A stretch of DNA of 48,000 nucleotides from Glandiceps talaboti (taxonomy: Eukaryota > Hemichordata > Enteropneusta > Spengelidae): NCBI RefSeq assembly GCF_964340395.1, contig NC_135566.1, positions 21,163,584-21,211,583 on the forward strand, in the 5' to 3' direction. Position 1 is the stretch's first letter. Every line of letters begins with the position of its first letter. The notes under the pieces were generated by a model. It was not told where the DNA came from. It was given only the letters and a program-made list of their open reading frames with translations, and did not search any database. The position numbers and the translations under genes are program-made. Below are positions 10,725 to 23,180 of this stretch, in pieces.

Positions 10725-11559
10725 CTGCAATCATACAAATACATGATAAACCAATAGGAATATTTATTACTGTCAAAGAACCTGTTAACACATTTTGACA
10801 AAAGTTTCAACTCCAACATCAAAATTTAAAAAAAAATTATTTTAGCCCACCCTTATAAGTGTTATCTTAAATGGTCCCTTTCATACTAGTGTCAAAACAA
10901 CTGTGTTGCCACATACAATTGGATGATCCTAATTGCCACCAGGTGTCCTTCACAGCATATGCAAATTCAATCAAGTTGTTTACCTACTTTCCAGCCATCT
11001 GTCAAAACATAATATAGTAATTTACTACTTAAAGGTGATTCAAAATGCTCAGATTCACTATCGCTAATTTGCTAGACGACATGTTTGTGAAATGCATTCT
11101 GGTTTTAAAACTTTTAAAAAGCGTCTGCAAACACCTTAAAATGACCTTTTTTCAGTCAGTTCCCTTCGGATTTACTTTGAGAGTTTTCGGGTATTTCCGG
11201 TCCCGCCTAGACCACGGGATTTTATGACGTCATAAGGGGTACACGTTAGCACTAAGACTATGACGAGCGTAGTCAACAGGTGAACAAAACTCAACAGCAT
11301 TGTGAAAAAATACATTGCTGGTGGTTGTAATAGACATCAGTAAACAAAAACTACACTCTACATGTCTTATTAACCAACATTTACCGATATTTACTCACAC
11401 TTTCTCACTAATTGGCAGTGTCTGTGGGTATAAATGCTAAAATATGATCTCCCCATATTATGGCAAAATAAATCAAAACGGCTAGACTTAAAAGAGTTTA
11501 ACTTACTTCTTTATCTATAACTGTATCAGTACACACGTATGAGCAGTACCAGGTGCCAT
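10725..11559. other. Intron 2, unique part
   Basis: No gene recognised. The small ORF at 11045 has no supporting features. A perfect 14-bp palindrome TTATGACGTCATAA is at 11222-11235. Confidence 0.5.
11222..11235. promoter_or_regulatory. Palindromic CRE site
   Basis: TTATGACGTCATAA is self-complementary and contains the full CREB/ATF site TGACGTCA. It lies in intron 2 of the ABC gene; regulatory use is untested and the match could be chance. Confidence 0.25.
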
Positions 11560-11925
11560 ACCATATACCTTACCTGTGGCATATATCCCATCATCCTCCC
11601 TGGTACCCCATGCCCAGCTGTACAAGACGCCATACCATATATCCCACCATCCTCCCTGGTACTCCATGCCCAGCTGTACAAGGCGCCATACCATATACCC
11701 TACCTGTGACATATATCCCAGCATCCTCCCTGGTACCCCATGCCCAGCTGTACAAGGCACCATACCATATACCCTACCTGTGGCATATATCCCAGCATCC
11801 TCCCTGGTACCCCATGCCCAGCTGTACAAGGCGCCATACCATATACCCTACCTGTGACATATATCCCACCATCCTCCCTGGTACTCCATGCCCAGCTGTA
11901 CAAAGTGCCATACCATATACCCTAC
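11560..11925 (-). repeat. 74-bp tandem array made from the 3' end of exon 2 plus its splice donor
   Basis: Starting at the real exon end, five further copies follow leftwards. The word GGTAC recurs on the plus strand at 11602, 11658, 11732, 11806, 11880 and, in the real exon, 11954: spacing 74 bp four times and 56 bp once. Each unit is about 58 bases of exon 2 (coding from APGTAG to GYMPQ) plus 16 bases of intron. Donors GT are kept at 11851, 11777, 11703 and 11573 (the last is GTAAGG, closer to consensus than the real GTAGGG); the 56-bp unit has lost its donor. The long ORFs here are shadows of this array. Confidence 0.95.
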
Positions 11926-12085
11926 CTGTGGCATATATCCCACCATCCTCCCTGGTACCCCATGCCCAGCTGTACCAGGTGCTTTACCATTGACTGTGAT
12001 TTCACCTTGGTCTTTTGTTAGCCTTCCCAGCATACATCTCAGAAGAGTTGTTTTACCACATCCACTTGGTCCTAATAGTCCATAA
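11926..12085 (-). CDS. ABCH-type ABC transporter, coding exon 2 (Walker A to Q-loop)
   Basis: Exon 2 adds residues 42-95. The acceptor is TATAG at 12090-12086. The peptide reads [19 protein letters not shown], a textbook Walker A (G47 to T54, K53 catalytic), and later [12 protein letters not shown], where Q95 is the Q-loop glutamine and the last codon. It ends in phase 0 at CACAG|GTAGGG. The GYMPQ plus following ETALYSEFT is the form seen in ABCH proteins. The last ~58 bases together with the donor have been amplified into a 74-bp tandem array in the adjoining intron (11560-11925). The first donor (11925) is chosen because only it joins in frame to exon 3 and reproduces the family consensus; reading on meets a TAG at 11850-11848. 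Confidence 0.93.
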
Positions 12086-12211
12086 CTATACATAGATACA
12101 GAAAAATTAGAGTCAAACTAACCAACTATCATTTTGACGTTGTTGACGTTATGGATTCAGAGCATGTTTTAACAATGGTAGACATAGCCCTACCCCCCCC
12201 CCCCCCTGCTA

Positions 12212-12495
12212 TTGACACTTTAATGTAGTCTCCATGTATTAGCGTTTTTGAGTTAATTTGTAATATAAATCATGATTGTTAACAACAAAATCAAAATCAA
12301 TATGGTTGATATTGAGTAAAAAGTAATGCATTGTGTATGTTTATCTGGTTCTGTATTATCTATAGACATGACCTAAAAGACATTAGCCACACATAATTGC
12401 TACAAAGTGTCTGCAATATGTAAGTAATAGCTTAATTTTGATGGTTTATGGATAGAGTCTATGATTGAAGTTAATATTTAGTTATGCAGTATTAA
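12212..12495 (+). repeat. Dispersed repeat R1, copy 2
   Basis: Diverged direct copy of 8474-8758, in intron 1 of the ABC gene, preceded by a C-run at about 12195. Confidence 0.85.
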
Positions 12496-12514
12496 ATACA
12501 GTGATATACATGAT

Positions 12515-13800
<1,286 letters not shown>

Positions 13801-13994
13801 CGTATAATGGTATCATGGACAGCCTTCCAATACAAAATGGTATACTCCAATGATATCCCACAAATGTGTATTCTAGATATGCAAAATGGTATGTTCTACA
13901 GACACCACCACACAGTAATTTTTTTACAAATCGTATGAAGAGCAGAGAAACAGGTGATAGAATATCCATACACATAGTTACAACATGTACTTAC

Positions 13995-14119
13995 ATTATA
14001 CCTTGTGGTAAAGTGAGGTTGACTCCTTGCAAGGCATGCAAACCTTTACCAACCTGTCCATAGGTTTTATGCACATCACGACAGATCACTGCATTGTTAT
14101 CACCATGAAAGGACGCCAT
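13995..14119 (-). CDS. ABCH-type ABC transporter, coding exon 1 (start codon, residues 1-41)
   Basis: First coding exon of a minus-strand ABC half transporter that continues left to exon 6 and beyond the window. The ATG at 14119 opens 41 codons plus two bases and ends at a GTAAGT donor (13994-13989). The peptide carries the usual start of an ABC nucleotide-binding domain: VICRDVHKTYGQ, then GLHALQGVNLTLPQG, which is the A-loop aromatic (Y20) and the strand leading to Walker A. Joining to exon 2 (phase 2) gives [17 protein letters not shown] without a break. A CTGCAG acceptor-like site lies two bases upstream of the ATG, so a non-coding 5' exon is possible. Family membership follows from the six exons together; substrate and direction of transport are unknown. 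ABCH proteins are normally plasma-membrane half transporters. Confidence 0.88.
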
Positions 14120-14169
14120 TACTGCAGGATTACAGATAATATCAAAATCTCAAATCAAAACATTATTAT

Positions 14170-16372
14170 TAATACATTCTAGAGTTGCACGAAATACATT
14201 CTATTTCTCGGCGATGGTCCGGGTAGCTTGCATTTAATACATTTAATACATTTAATACATTCTAGAGTTGTACGAAATACATTCTATTTCTCGGCGATGG
14301 TCCGGGTAGCTTGCATTTAATACATTTAATACATTTAATACATTTAATACATTTAATACATTCTAGAGTTGCACGAAATACATTATATTTGTCGGCGATG
14401 GTCCGGGTAGCTTGCATTTAATACATTAAATACATTTAATGCATTTAATACATTTAATACATTCTAGAGTTGCACGAAATACATTCTATTCCTCGGCGAT
14501 GGTCCTGGTAGCTTGCATTTAATACATTTAATACATTTAATACATTTAATACATTCTAGAGTTGCACGAAATACATTCTATTTATCGGCGATGGTCCCGG
14601 ACCGTAGCTTTTTGTCGGCGATGGTCCGGATAGCTTGCATTTAATACATTTAATACATTTAATACATTTAATGCATTCAATACATATAATACATTCTAGA
14701 GTTGCACGAAATACATTCTATTTCTTGGCGATGGTCCGGGTAGCTTGCATTTAATACATTTAATACATTTAATGCATTTAATACATTCTAGACTTGCACG
14801 AAATACATTCTATTCCTTGGCGATGGTCCGGGTAGCTTGCATTTAATACATTTAATACATTTAATGCATTTAATACATTCTAGACTTGCACGAAATACAT
14901 TCTATTTCTCGGCGATGGTCCGGGTAGCTTGCATTTAATACATTTAATGCATTTAATGCATTTAATACATTCTAGAGTTGCACGAAATACATTCTATTTG
15001 TCGGCGATGGCATTAAATGTATTAAATGTATTAAATGCAAGCTACCCGGACCATCGCCGAAAATAGAATGTATTTCGTGCAACTCTAGAATGTATTAAAT
15101 GCATTAAATGTATTAAATGTATTAAATGCAAGCTACCCGGACCATCGGCGAGAAGTAGAATGTATTTCGTGCAACTCTAGAATGTATTAAATGTATTAAA
15201 TGCAAGGTCCCGTACCGTCTCCCGATACTAGAATGTATGTAGCTTGCATTTAATACATTTAATACATTTAATGCATTTAATACATTCTGGAGTTGCACGA
15301 AATACATTCTATTTATCGGTGATGGTCCGGGTAGCTTGCAGTTAATACATTTAATACATTTAATACATTTAATGCATTTAATACATTTAATACATTCTAG
15401 AGTTGCACGAAATAAATTCTATTTGTCGACGATGGTCCGGGTAGCTTGCATTTAATACATTTAATACATTTAATGCATTTAATACATTTAATACATTCTA
15501 GAGTTGCACGAAATACATTCTATTTGTCGACAATGGTCTGGGTAGCTTGTATTTAATACATTTAATGCATTTAATACATTTAATACATTCTAGAGTTGCA
15601 CGAAATACATTCTATTTGTCGACGATGGTCCGGGTAGCTTGCATTTAATACATTTAATACATTTAATGCATTTAATACATTTAATACATTCTAGAGTTGC
15701 ACGAAATACATTCTATCTATCGGCGATGGTCCCGGACCGTAGCTTTTTGTCGGCGATGGTCCGGATAGCTTGCATTTAATACATTTAATACATTTAATGC
15801 ATTTAATGCATTTAATGCATTTAATGCATTTAATACATTCTAGAGTTGCATGAAATGCATTCTATTCCTCGACGATGGTCCGGGTAGCTTGCATTTAATA
15901 TATTCAATACATTTAATACATTTAATGCATTCATTACATATAATACATTCTAGAGTTGCACGAAATACATTCTATTTCTTGGCGATGGTCCGGGTAGCTT
16001 GCATTTAATACATTTAATACATTTAATGCATTTAATACATTCTAGACTTGCACGAAATACATTCTATTCCTCGACGATGGTCCGGGTAGCTTGCATTTAA
16101 TACATTTAATGCATTTAATGCATTTAATACATTCTAGAGTTGCACGAAATACATTCTATTTGTCGGCGATGGCATTAAATGTATTAAATGTATTAAATGC
16201 AAGCTACCCGGACCATCGCCGACAAATAGAATGTATTTCGTGCAACTCTAGAATGTATTAAATGCATTAAATGTATTAAATGCATTAAATGTATTAAATG
16301 TATTAAATGCAAGCTACCCGGACCATCGGCGAGAAGTAGAATGTATTTCGTGCAACTCTAGAATGCAACTCT
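14170..16372. repeat. Satellite with nested 9-bp repeat and internal inversions, 5' flank of the ABC gene
   Basis: About 20 units. Each has a conserved core (TTCTAGAGTTGCACGAAAT, CATTCTATTT, CGGCGATGGTCCGGGTAGCT) joined by a variable run of the 9-mer TTAATACAT. Units are in plus orientation except at 15011-15235 and 16173-16372, where they are inverted; the switch sequence GTCGGCGATGGCATTAAATG is the same at both places. A rare variant (TCCCGGACCGTAGCTTTTTG) occurs at 14596 and 15730. These markers show a 1.13-1.16-kb higher-order block copied twice. The head-to-head arms can form long hairpins. Confidence 0.93.
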
Positions 16373-16379
16373 GTTATCT

Positions 16380-17495
16380 ATTAGGCAAATTTACATACAT
16401 TTTTTGAATGTTTATTCAATTGTCTATTAATCCCTGTTATCTTTGTGAAATACACGATCGTTTGGCTGTTGCTATGGGCGTGGTCATGTTGTTAGATATA
16501 TTTGCATACATTTTTGAATGTTTTTGTTCACTTGTGTATGAATTCCTGATATTATCTTTGCAATATACATGATCATTTGGCTGTTGCTATAGGCGTGGTC
16601 TTGTTGCTAGGCACATTTGCTGCATTTTTTGAATGTTTATTCATTTGTCTTTCTATTCCTGTTATCTTTGCAATATACGTGATTATTTGGCTGTTGCTAT
16701 GGGCGTGGTCTTGTTGCTAGGCAAATTTACATACATTTTTTGAATGTTTATTCAATTGTCTATTAATCCCTGTTATCTTTGCGAAATACATGATCGTTTG
16801 GCTGTTGCTATGGGCGTGGTCATGGTTGCTAGGGTATTTGCATACATTTTTTGAATATTTACTCATTTGCCTACCAGATGATTTTGTTATTTGACCAAAA
16901 TATACTGCCATTTGGTTGTTGCTAAGGGCATGGTCATGGTTGCTGGGGCCAATTTTGTCAAAATGTTTTAAAGAAAATCTGCAGAATAACACTTTCAGAA
17001 ACATTTCACCAAGTTTCAGAATTGGTGACAGCACTTTTTGAGATATAAGTTTTTGACCAAAAATGAACATTTTTACACCTAATTTGCATATCACTCATGG
17101 AATCATTGTATGCTTAATATTTCTCTGTCCATATATCCCTAGATGCATTCCCATTAAATTTCAGTACAATCTGCTCAGTAGTTTTGGAATTGTAGATTTT
17201 TAACCAAAAAGACACATTTTTAGCCCTAATTTGCATATTACTGATGGAATCATCATGTCATGAACAAATCTTACATTACACCCCCTTAAGAATGTTCCCA
17301 CCAAATTTCGCACCAATCTGCCCAGTTTTTGACCAAAAATCACATTTTTGACCCAAATCACACACCTGTGATGCGATCATTTTGATTTGAACAATTTCCC
17401 AACTAGACACCAAAGGTAATACACCCATAAAATATCATGGCAATCAGTTCAGCGGTGTTTGACTTTAAGTTGTTTACACACACACACACACACAA

Positions 17496-17551
<56 letters not shown>

Positions 17552-17600
17552 GCCGGGCGATCCCTATAGCACTACTGAACCTCAGTTCAGTTGGGCTAAA
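16380..17600 (+). repeat. Dispersed composite repeat R2, copy 2
   Basis: Diverged direct copy of 12515-13800: five units starting TTGGCTGTTGCTATGGG (16457, 16577, 16689, 16798, 16910), the same tail with TTTTTAGCCCTAATTTGCAT, and the same end GGGCGATCCCTATAGCAC. The microsatellite here is (CA)10 followed by (GACA)~14 at 17496-17550. Confidence 0.9.
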
Positions 17601-19355
17601 AAGCAATGAAAGCAGCTAACATTCCCAGACAACTGGATTAACAACGCAATGAAACCATAAACTGGGCAGTTCATTCCTGTTTTGGTAACTTTAAAATGCT
17701 GTCATCATAAATTACATTTTGAATTGAATCCTGGCATCATTTAATACTACAATCTAATATGTAATAGACAAACTTTACTGAAATATTGTTTGCCAATTGT
17801 GTGCTACGATCATTTCAAGGTTCAGGTGCACATGGTGCATGTTTTAAAAAAAATATATTTTGAGATGAGTTAGAAGTGGGATGAGTTGGCACTGAGACGA
17901 ACTGATTTGGTAAGAATTGGCTTTGGGGCGAGTGACTGGGTGTTCCCCCTCCCCACCCTCATCCCTCAACGCTTTGCTCCTTCGACAACACATCAACACG
18001 TGTAGTGTACTCATGATCACAGTCACAAGACTAGACTAATCGACTGCATCTGCTAACCTTTGACCAGGTCCGTACGTCCAATCACACAGACTATGTACGT
18101 ACGTACGTACAACCGTGGCATGGAATTGCTATATATTGCCATTCGGGTCAATACACTTTTCCGGGCACACATTACGCAAAAGTACATGTGGTAGTCCTCC
18201 CCGGTCTAGATCTAGTCTAGTCCTGCATACGGAGTTATTCGGGACTCGATTCTGACAATTGTCCCTCCCCCTCCGTCCTGCGAAGAGCCAGCCGTGAAAT
18301 ACGGACTTACTAAAAATGCCGGTAACTATGAATAAAATCGCCCAGTGGTCAAATATTAGCAATAAATCTATTATTTAGTCTGTTTGTCCTGCTTGCATAC
18401 GGAGTAAGTCGTCCCTTCCCAGATCCGTCTCCTGTGTTGTGTGAAACGCGAGCACCGTCTGCCAGCAGGACTAACGCAAAATCAGTCGAGACTGGACGCT
18501 ATTTACACAATCTTATAGACCGTTTAATACAAAAATAAATACTATATATATATAATATCTCTACGTCTACTATATATTGCTCCGCGAACTTCGAGACATG
18601 ATATAGCATCTTCAAATTCAATCGTCCACCAGAACAGAGTTGTGTCGGAGTTCTCTAGACCCCGAGCGCATATCAAGAGTAGATACAAATGGCCATTGAC
18701 ATGACTAGAAATTGAATATGCAACCATTGATGTATTTGGGGAGATACTAATACATCCATACTATTAAATATTAGAATACTTGCATCCCATCCAATCCCAT
18801 ACATCCAATGGATCAATTCTTATCAATTATAAACCCGTGACATGGTATAACCAATACCTCCATGGCAGAACTGACCTGAGTTTTGTTCCTATGACAACTA
18901 CGTATGATCCTGACTAGTATCACACAGTCCTATCCATATACACCTGTTAAATGATGAACCATGTACGATGTAGTAGTACTACGAAGTGTCACTGTCAGTC
19001 TAGTAAACTGTATGGTTGGATGGTACGAGCCTCTGAGGGCGCTCTAACAAGTGTGACCTCTGTCCTCCCTACTTAAGTGGGGGGGGGGGGGGGCAATAAG
19101 AACTACGATCTAGGATTTTAGGATTTAGTACCTGCCCGGGCACTAGCACCTAGTTTCTAGCGTACCCGATAGTTTCTACTAGTACAACCCCTTCTAGACT
19201 TTACTTAATTTTTCGAACTTATTTCAAATTACAGTCACCATTCTCAATCTCTTCTATAAGGATAGCGTGCTTTAGTCATGATATAAATTATAGTTGACCA
19301 TCTGGTAATTATGCATTCATTTATTACATGTACCCTAACAATAGGAAAGGTACTT
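17601..19355. other. Gene-less stretch upstream of the ABC gene
   Basis: No exon or repeat family recognised. The part 17930-18700 is richer in CpG than its surroundings, contains an (ACGT)4 run near 18096, a CCAAT word at 18079 and two copies of ATACGGAGT (18228, 18397). It could hold a promoter or 5' exon of the minus-strand ABC gene, but nothing decisive is visible. A G-run lies at about 19080-19093. Confidence 0.3.
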
Positions 19356-19367
19356 GCTTTAGTTCTT

Positions 19368-19627
19368 CCACAGGGGTGCTCAGGCTCAGTTAGTTTTGTT
19401 TTTTGCGAGTTATTTGCATTTGTGACCAAATCGGGGGGGGGGGGGCAGTGTTTGTTCGTTGGTTTGTTGTCGTTTATTCATGTATGTATCTACTCATGTG
19501 TCGGGTAGTTTGTTTGTTTGTGTTTGTTTATTTATTTGTTTGTTTGTTTGTTTACTTGTTTTTTTTGTTTACTTGTTTGTTTGTATGTATTTGTAAACAA
19601 AACTAACTGAGCCTGAGCACCCTGTGG
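19368..19627. repeat. Inverted repeat (30 bp) around TTTG-rich sequence
   Basis: GGTGCTCAGGCTCAGTTAGT at 19375-19394 is mirrored by ACTAACTGAGCCTGAGCACC at 19602-19621; including flanking CACAGGG and TTTTG the arms are about 30 bp with one extra G in the left. The interior is mostly TTTG/TTTA microsatellite and a G-run. A small MITE is possible; no clear target duplication. Confidence 0.65.
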
Positions 19628-19663
19628 TTCTACCAGCAACACAGGGTACAGCGAGCATGTAAG

Positions 19664-19670
19664 TGATTGA

Positions 19671-19730
<60 letters not shown>

Positions 19731-19896
19731 GTTGGTTGGTTGGTTGGTTGGTTGGTTGGTTGGTTGGTTGGTTGGTTGGTTGGTTGGTTGGTTGGTTGGT
19801 TGGTCGGTCGGTCGGTCGGTCGGTCGGTCGGTCGGTCGGTCGATCGATCGATCGATCGATCGATCGATCGATCGATCGATTGATTGATTGACTGAC

Positions 19897-19931
<35 letters not shown>

Positions 19932-19946
19932 CTGATTGATTGATTA
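19664..19946. repeat. Compound tetranucleotide array GATT-GGTT-GGTC-GATC-GATT
   Basis: A continuous 4-bp-period array changes its unit stepwise by single bases: GATT to ~19726, GGTT to ~19803, GGTC to ~19841, GATC to ~19880, then GATT again with a few GACT units. The GATC block is self-complementary. The Gln/Asn/Ser and Asp/Arg/Pro-rich ORF on the minus strand is an artefact. Confidence 0.97.
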
Positions 19947-20723
19947 GGCGGTTGGGAATCCGTGACATTAAGTGGCCAAGTGATATACCGATTGAAAATC
20001 TCAAATAGAATATAGATATTTAGGCAAAATCTCCATATCTGTTTTCTAAATATCTAGATAAATTTCATCCAATTTGTGTGGCGGAGATGAAAATTGCTCA
20101 TTAAAGATTCACCATATTTTACAAATATTAGTATCAGGTATTTAAACTCAAAATTGCTAACTTTAAAATCAAAGCCAATAGTGGTACACAAACTGGCCGC
20201 GTAAGCTGCGGTCAAAGACGGCTTTCACAACGGGATAAGCTCTATATATACACAACTCCAGGTGTTAATTCCAATTGTCGATGAGAACCAATCACAATAA
20301 AGGGCGTCCCAAACCACCAGCTTTGAATTGACATTTTGGCGAGAAACCATTGTCTATGATATCCACTAATAGTGACGCGAAGGTATTGCACATGTTGTAT
20401 TGAGAAACAGCCAATCAGAGTGCACAGCACAAATTGTTTTCTTTTCTTTGAATTTACAAGTATTTCAAAAACATCCTTGCATAACATACACGGGGGTTCA
20501 CACTACATTGATAAATTGTTCATCGCGAAATGCTAATACTGTAATTGGGCAATGTACGTTTGTGAAAGTGCTCAGGATGTGTTTCCCCCGTTTGAATTAC
20601 ATTCCTTAGTATAATATGTCATTGCCCAACAAATGTAAACAAGATCAGTACGATTTCACCGGTACCTGCAGCATCGAACGTACATTTATTGGCGACACAG
20701 TTCAAAAAAGCTGACGCAAGTAA
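19947..20723. other. Gene-less stretch
   Basis: No gene recognised. Two CCAAT words (20286, 20410) occur but no convincing downstream ORF. Short ORFs at 20242 (minus) and 20400 (plus) have no supporting features. Confidence 0.4.
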
Positions 20724-22475
20724 AGGACCGGTCAGTTTCTTCGGCCGGGGGGGGCGGATTTGTAAGGGGGTCACCCTGTTTTTGAAATTGGCAGTAGGGG
20801 GTCATGCTGTTTTGACAATAATGGATAAGGGGGTCATTGTGTTTTGGATTGTGATGGAAGAAAAAAATCCTTTTCTACAATGGCATATAGCCTTTTGAAG
20901 TTGTCTGAAATGTGGTACACGTAAATATTTGTTCTTCTCCTTGTTTCTTACATGAATTCTTTAATATTACTTATTAGTTCAAACATAACTATACATATAC
21001 ATGTATTACCTTGCTACCACACTAGTTACAGAACATGTCATGTAAATGCTTGGCTGTTTCACAATCAATGCTTCACTTAAATATTGCACTTTGGGACAAA
21101 AGTGAACTTGAAGGTTTCGTAATGGTAATCTTCATAGATAGTTTATAAAAGAAGTTAATCTAAAATGTTCTACTGGTCACTATGAACTTGTCAGAAGGGA
21201 TTAATACACTTTCTATTTTGGACACTACGTGTTATTGACACTACAGATCACCACATCTCATCAGATTCCAGTTTCTATTATACACTAGGTATGACCACCT
21301 AAAGTTCTCTAACATGCAGGTGACTTTACTATACATGCAATATTAATGCCCGACATGGGAAACTCATTTAAAACTTACATTTACGTTAGCTATTCGAAGC
21401 TTGGAAATATTACCTCAAAGGCTATGAATAACCTAAACATTGCCTTAGTCGAAGCAAAAAACTGCAGATCTGCCAGGGGGAAACCCCAAAGACTCCCTCA
21501 CCCCCAGAGGTCACACATGCATTCAACCAATAATCAGATGCACCAACAACCTTTTTTCTGTCATAATGGTATTAAACTTTTCTTAAATATTTTCACCCAA
21601 TTCTAATTTGAGGTGATATTGTCTTTTAAAGATGTGAAGGTAGTCTAAATTTGCCTTAAACTCCAAATCTCCCCTACCAATGATACTACCAGTAGATGTG
21701 CTGACCTTTACTATATGTAAATAATGATGCCATTTAACTTTTTAAGAACATATTTCAACTCTATGTAAGTTATAAAGCACAGTTTCTGATACTTGATGGT
21801 GCTGTCTTGAAAAGCATGGATTAAGTTATTGCTTGAAAGGGTCTGAATAGCCTAAAAATTGGCTTTAAGAGTTAAAATCCTCCAGGGCTTCTAGAGGAAG
21901 GCCCCTCGGAAGTCCATCTGAGGTGGACATATCCCAGTCTCAAGCTCTTCCCCTCTTTCTATCAAGATGCTATCAAAGTATATTTCAAAAATATTTCAAC
22001 CCTTTGTAGTTGCTTTTTACATGTTGGAAATTATTGTCTGAAAGGGGTCTGAGTAGTCTCAAAATTGACTTTTCAGAGTAAAACACCTCCAGGGCTTCTA
22101 GGGGGAGACCCCCCTCCCCCATAAGAGATATACATATTCCCTTCTCAAGCTCTCCCCTAACTTTCACTGTCAAGATGCTATTAAACTCCTTTTGGAATAC
22201 ATTTACCTTGTGAAGTCAATAATTATAATTACAATAGCGCTAACCTGGGATATTATAAAGTAGATGCAAGACAGTCAAGCAGTCCACACTGAGTCACGAT
22301 CAAAAAATATCTGTCATGTGAATATTATATGGGGGTCATCATGGTTTAGAATTAGGTGATAGGGGGGGTCAACCTGTTTTTGGTTTTATAGATAGGGGGG
22401 TCAGTGACTTTTTGTCGGTCCGATCTACGGTCCGCCCCCCCCCCCCCGCCAGGCTGGAAAAACTGACCGATCCCT
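20724..22475. mobile_element. TIR element A (non-autonomous, GGGACCGGTCAG-type ends)
   Basis: Left end AGGACCGGTCAGTTTCT and right end AACTGACCGATCCC are inverted repeats with two differences; TAA flanks both sides (20721-20723 and the TAA after CCC). A 3-bp TWA target duplication with G-rich TIRs fits PIF/Harbinger, but no transposase is present so this is inference. Inside both ends lie G-rich words GGGGGTCANCCTGTTTTT in direct orientation, and a two-fold ~190-bp tandem repeat (CTCCAGGGCTTCTAG) near 21870-22150. Much of the interior (e.g. CTTGGCTGTTTCACAATC near 21048) is the reverse complement of the interior of elements B and C. Small ORFs are not conserved. Confidence 0.8.
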
Positions 22476-23180
22476 AATAATCCCAGAATGTAATGTAAAA
22501 ATGTGTTCCATAAATAGTTCAGACATAAACGTAACTGTGATTTTCCATATCTCTATGTTAACGTCGCAGTTTTTACAATCCGGGAAACAAGAAAACATGT
22601 TAGTAGTATTTCAGCAATTGCATTATTTTCCTCCAGTTTAAAATCAGTTATAGTCTATATTCTATGTTTTCTTTTAATCCCAGAATGATTTACAAAATAT
22701 ACAATAAACTATTGTATATATTATGTTAGTTTCAGTGCACACATTTGAGGGCGTTCTACATAATTTAAGATAATTCATACAGGGGTTCTTCAAAATTCTA
22801 TTACAGGTAATGCTGTTTATACATCAAATATTGGGTTTGCGTTATGAATACCAAGAGATGGTTAAGTTTCCTTGGTATATATTCTACTGTAAGTACCATT
22901 TACATTGTAATATACTGAGGAAAGATCTAAAAACGCAGATAATGACCGTTTAAAAGAGTTATACGTTATAATACAATAATGATAATGTCACTATTTATTT
23001 CGCGACTGAGTGCACAATTTAACGCTTTGATTGATAATTCACGTTTATCAACTAAGGGAAAAGTCACTCTTTCGTATAGTATGGTTTTCCTTGAATAATG
23101 TTCAGATGTCGTAAAAACTGAACGGTCCCTAAAATAAGTAGCTGACTCGCTCGTTGGATTTACACTCTTACACACATGGT
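22476..23180. other. Gene-less stretch with a solo TIR-like end
   Basis: AT-rich, no gene recognised. At 23117-23134, AAACTGAACGGTCCCTAA resembles the right end of element A followed by the same TAA, suggesting a remnant of a related element. Confidence 0.4.

Noticed and set aside
11515-12085. ORFs rich in Pro/Tyr/His or Gly/Trp on both strands at 11.5-12.0 kb
   Set aside because: Shadows of the 74-bp exon-derived array; only the exon 2 segment 11926-12085 is coding.
17403-17606. ORFs with Ser-Val-Cys-Leu and Asp-Arg-Gln-Thr repeats
   Set aside because: They cross the CA/GACA microsatellite of R2 copy 2.
19630-20004. ORF with [12 protein letters not shown] repeats
   Set aside because: Translation of the compound tetranucleotide array.
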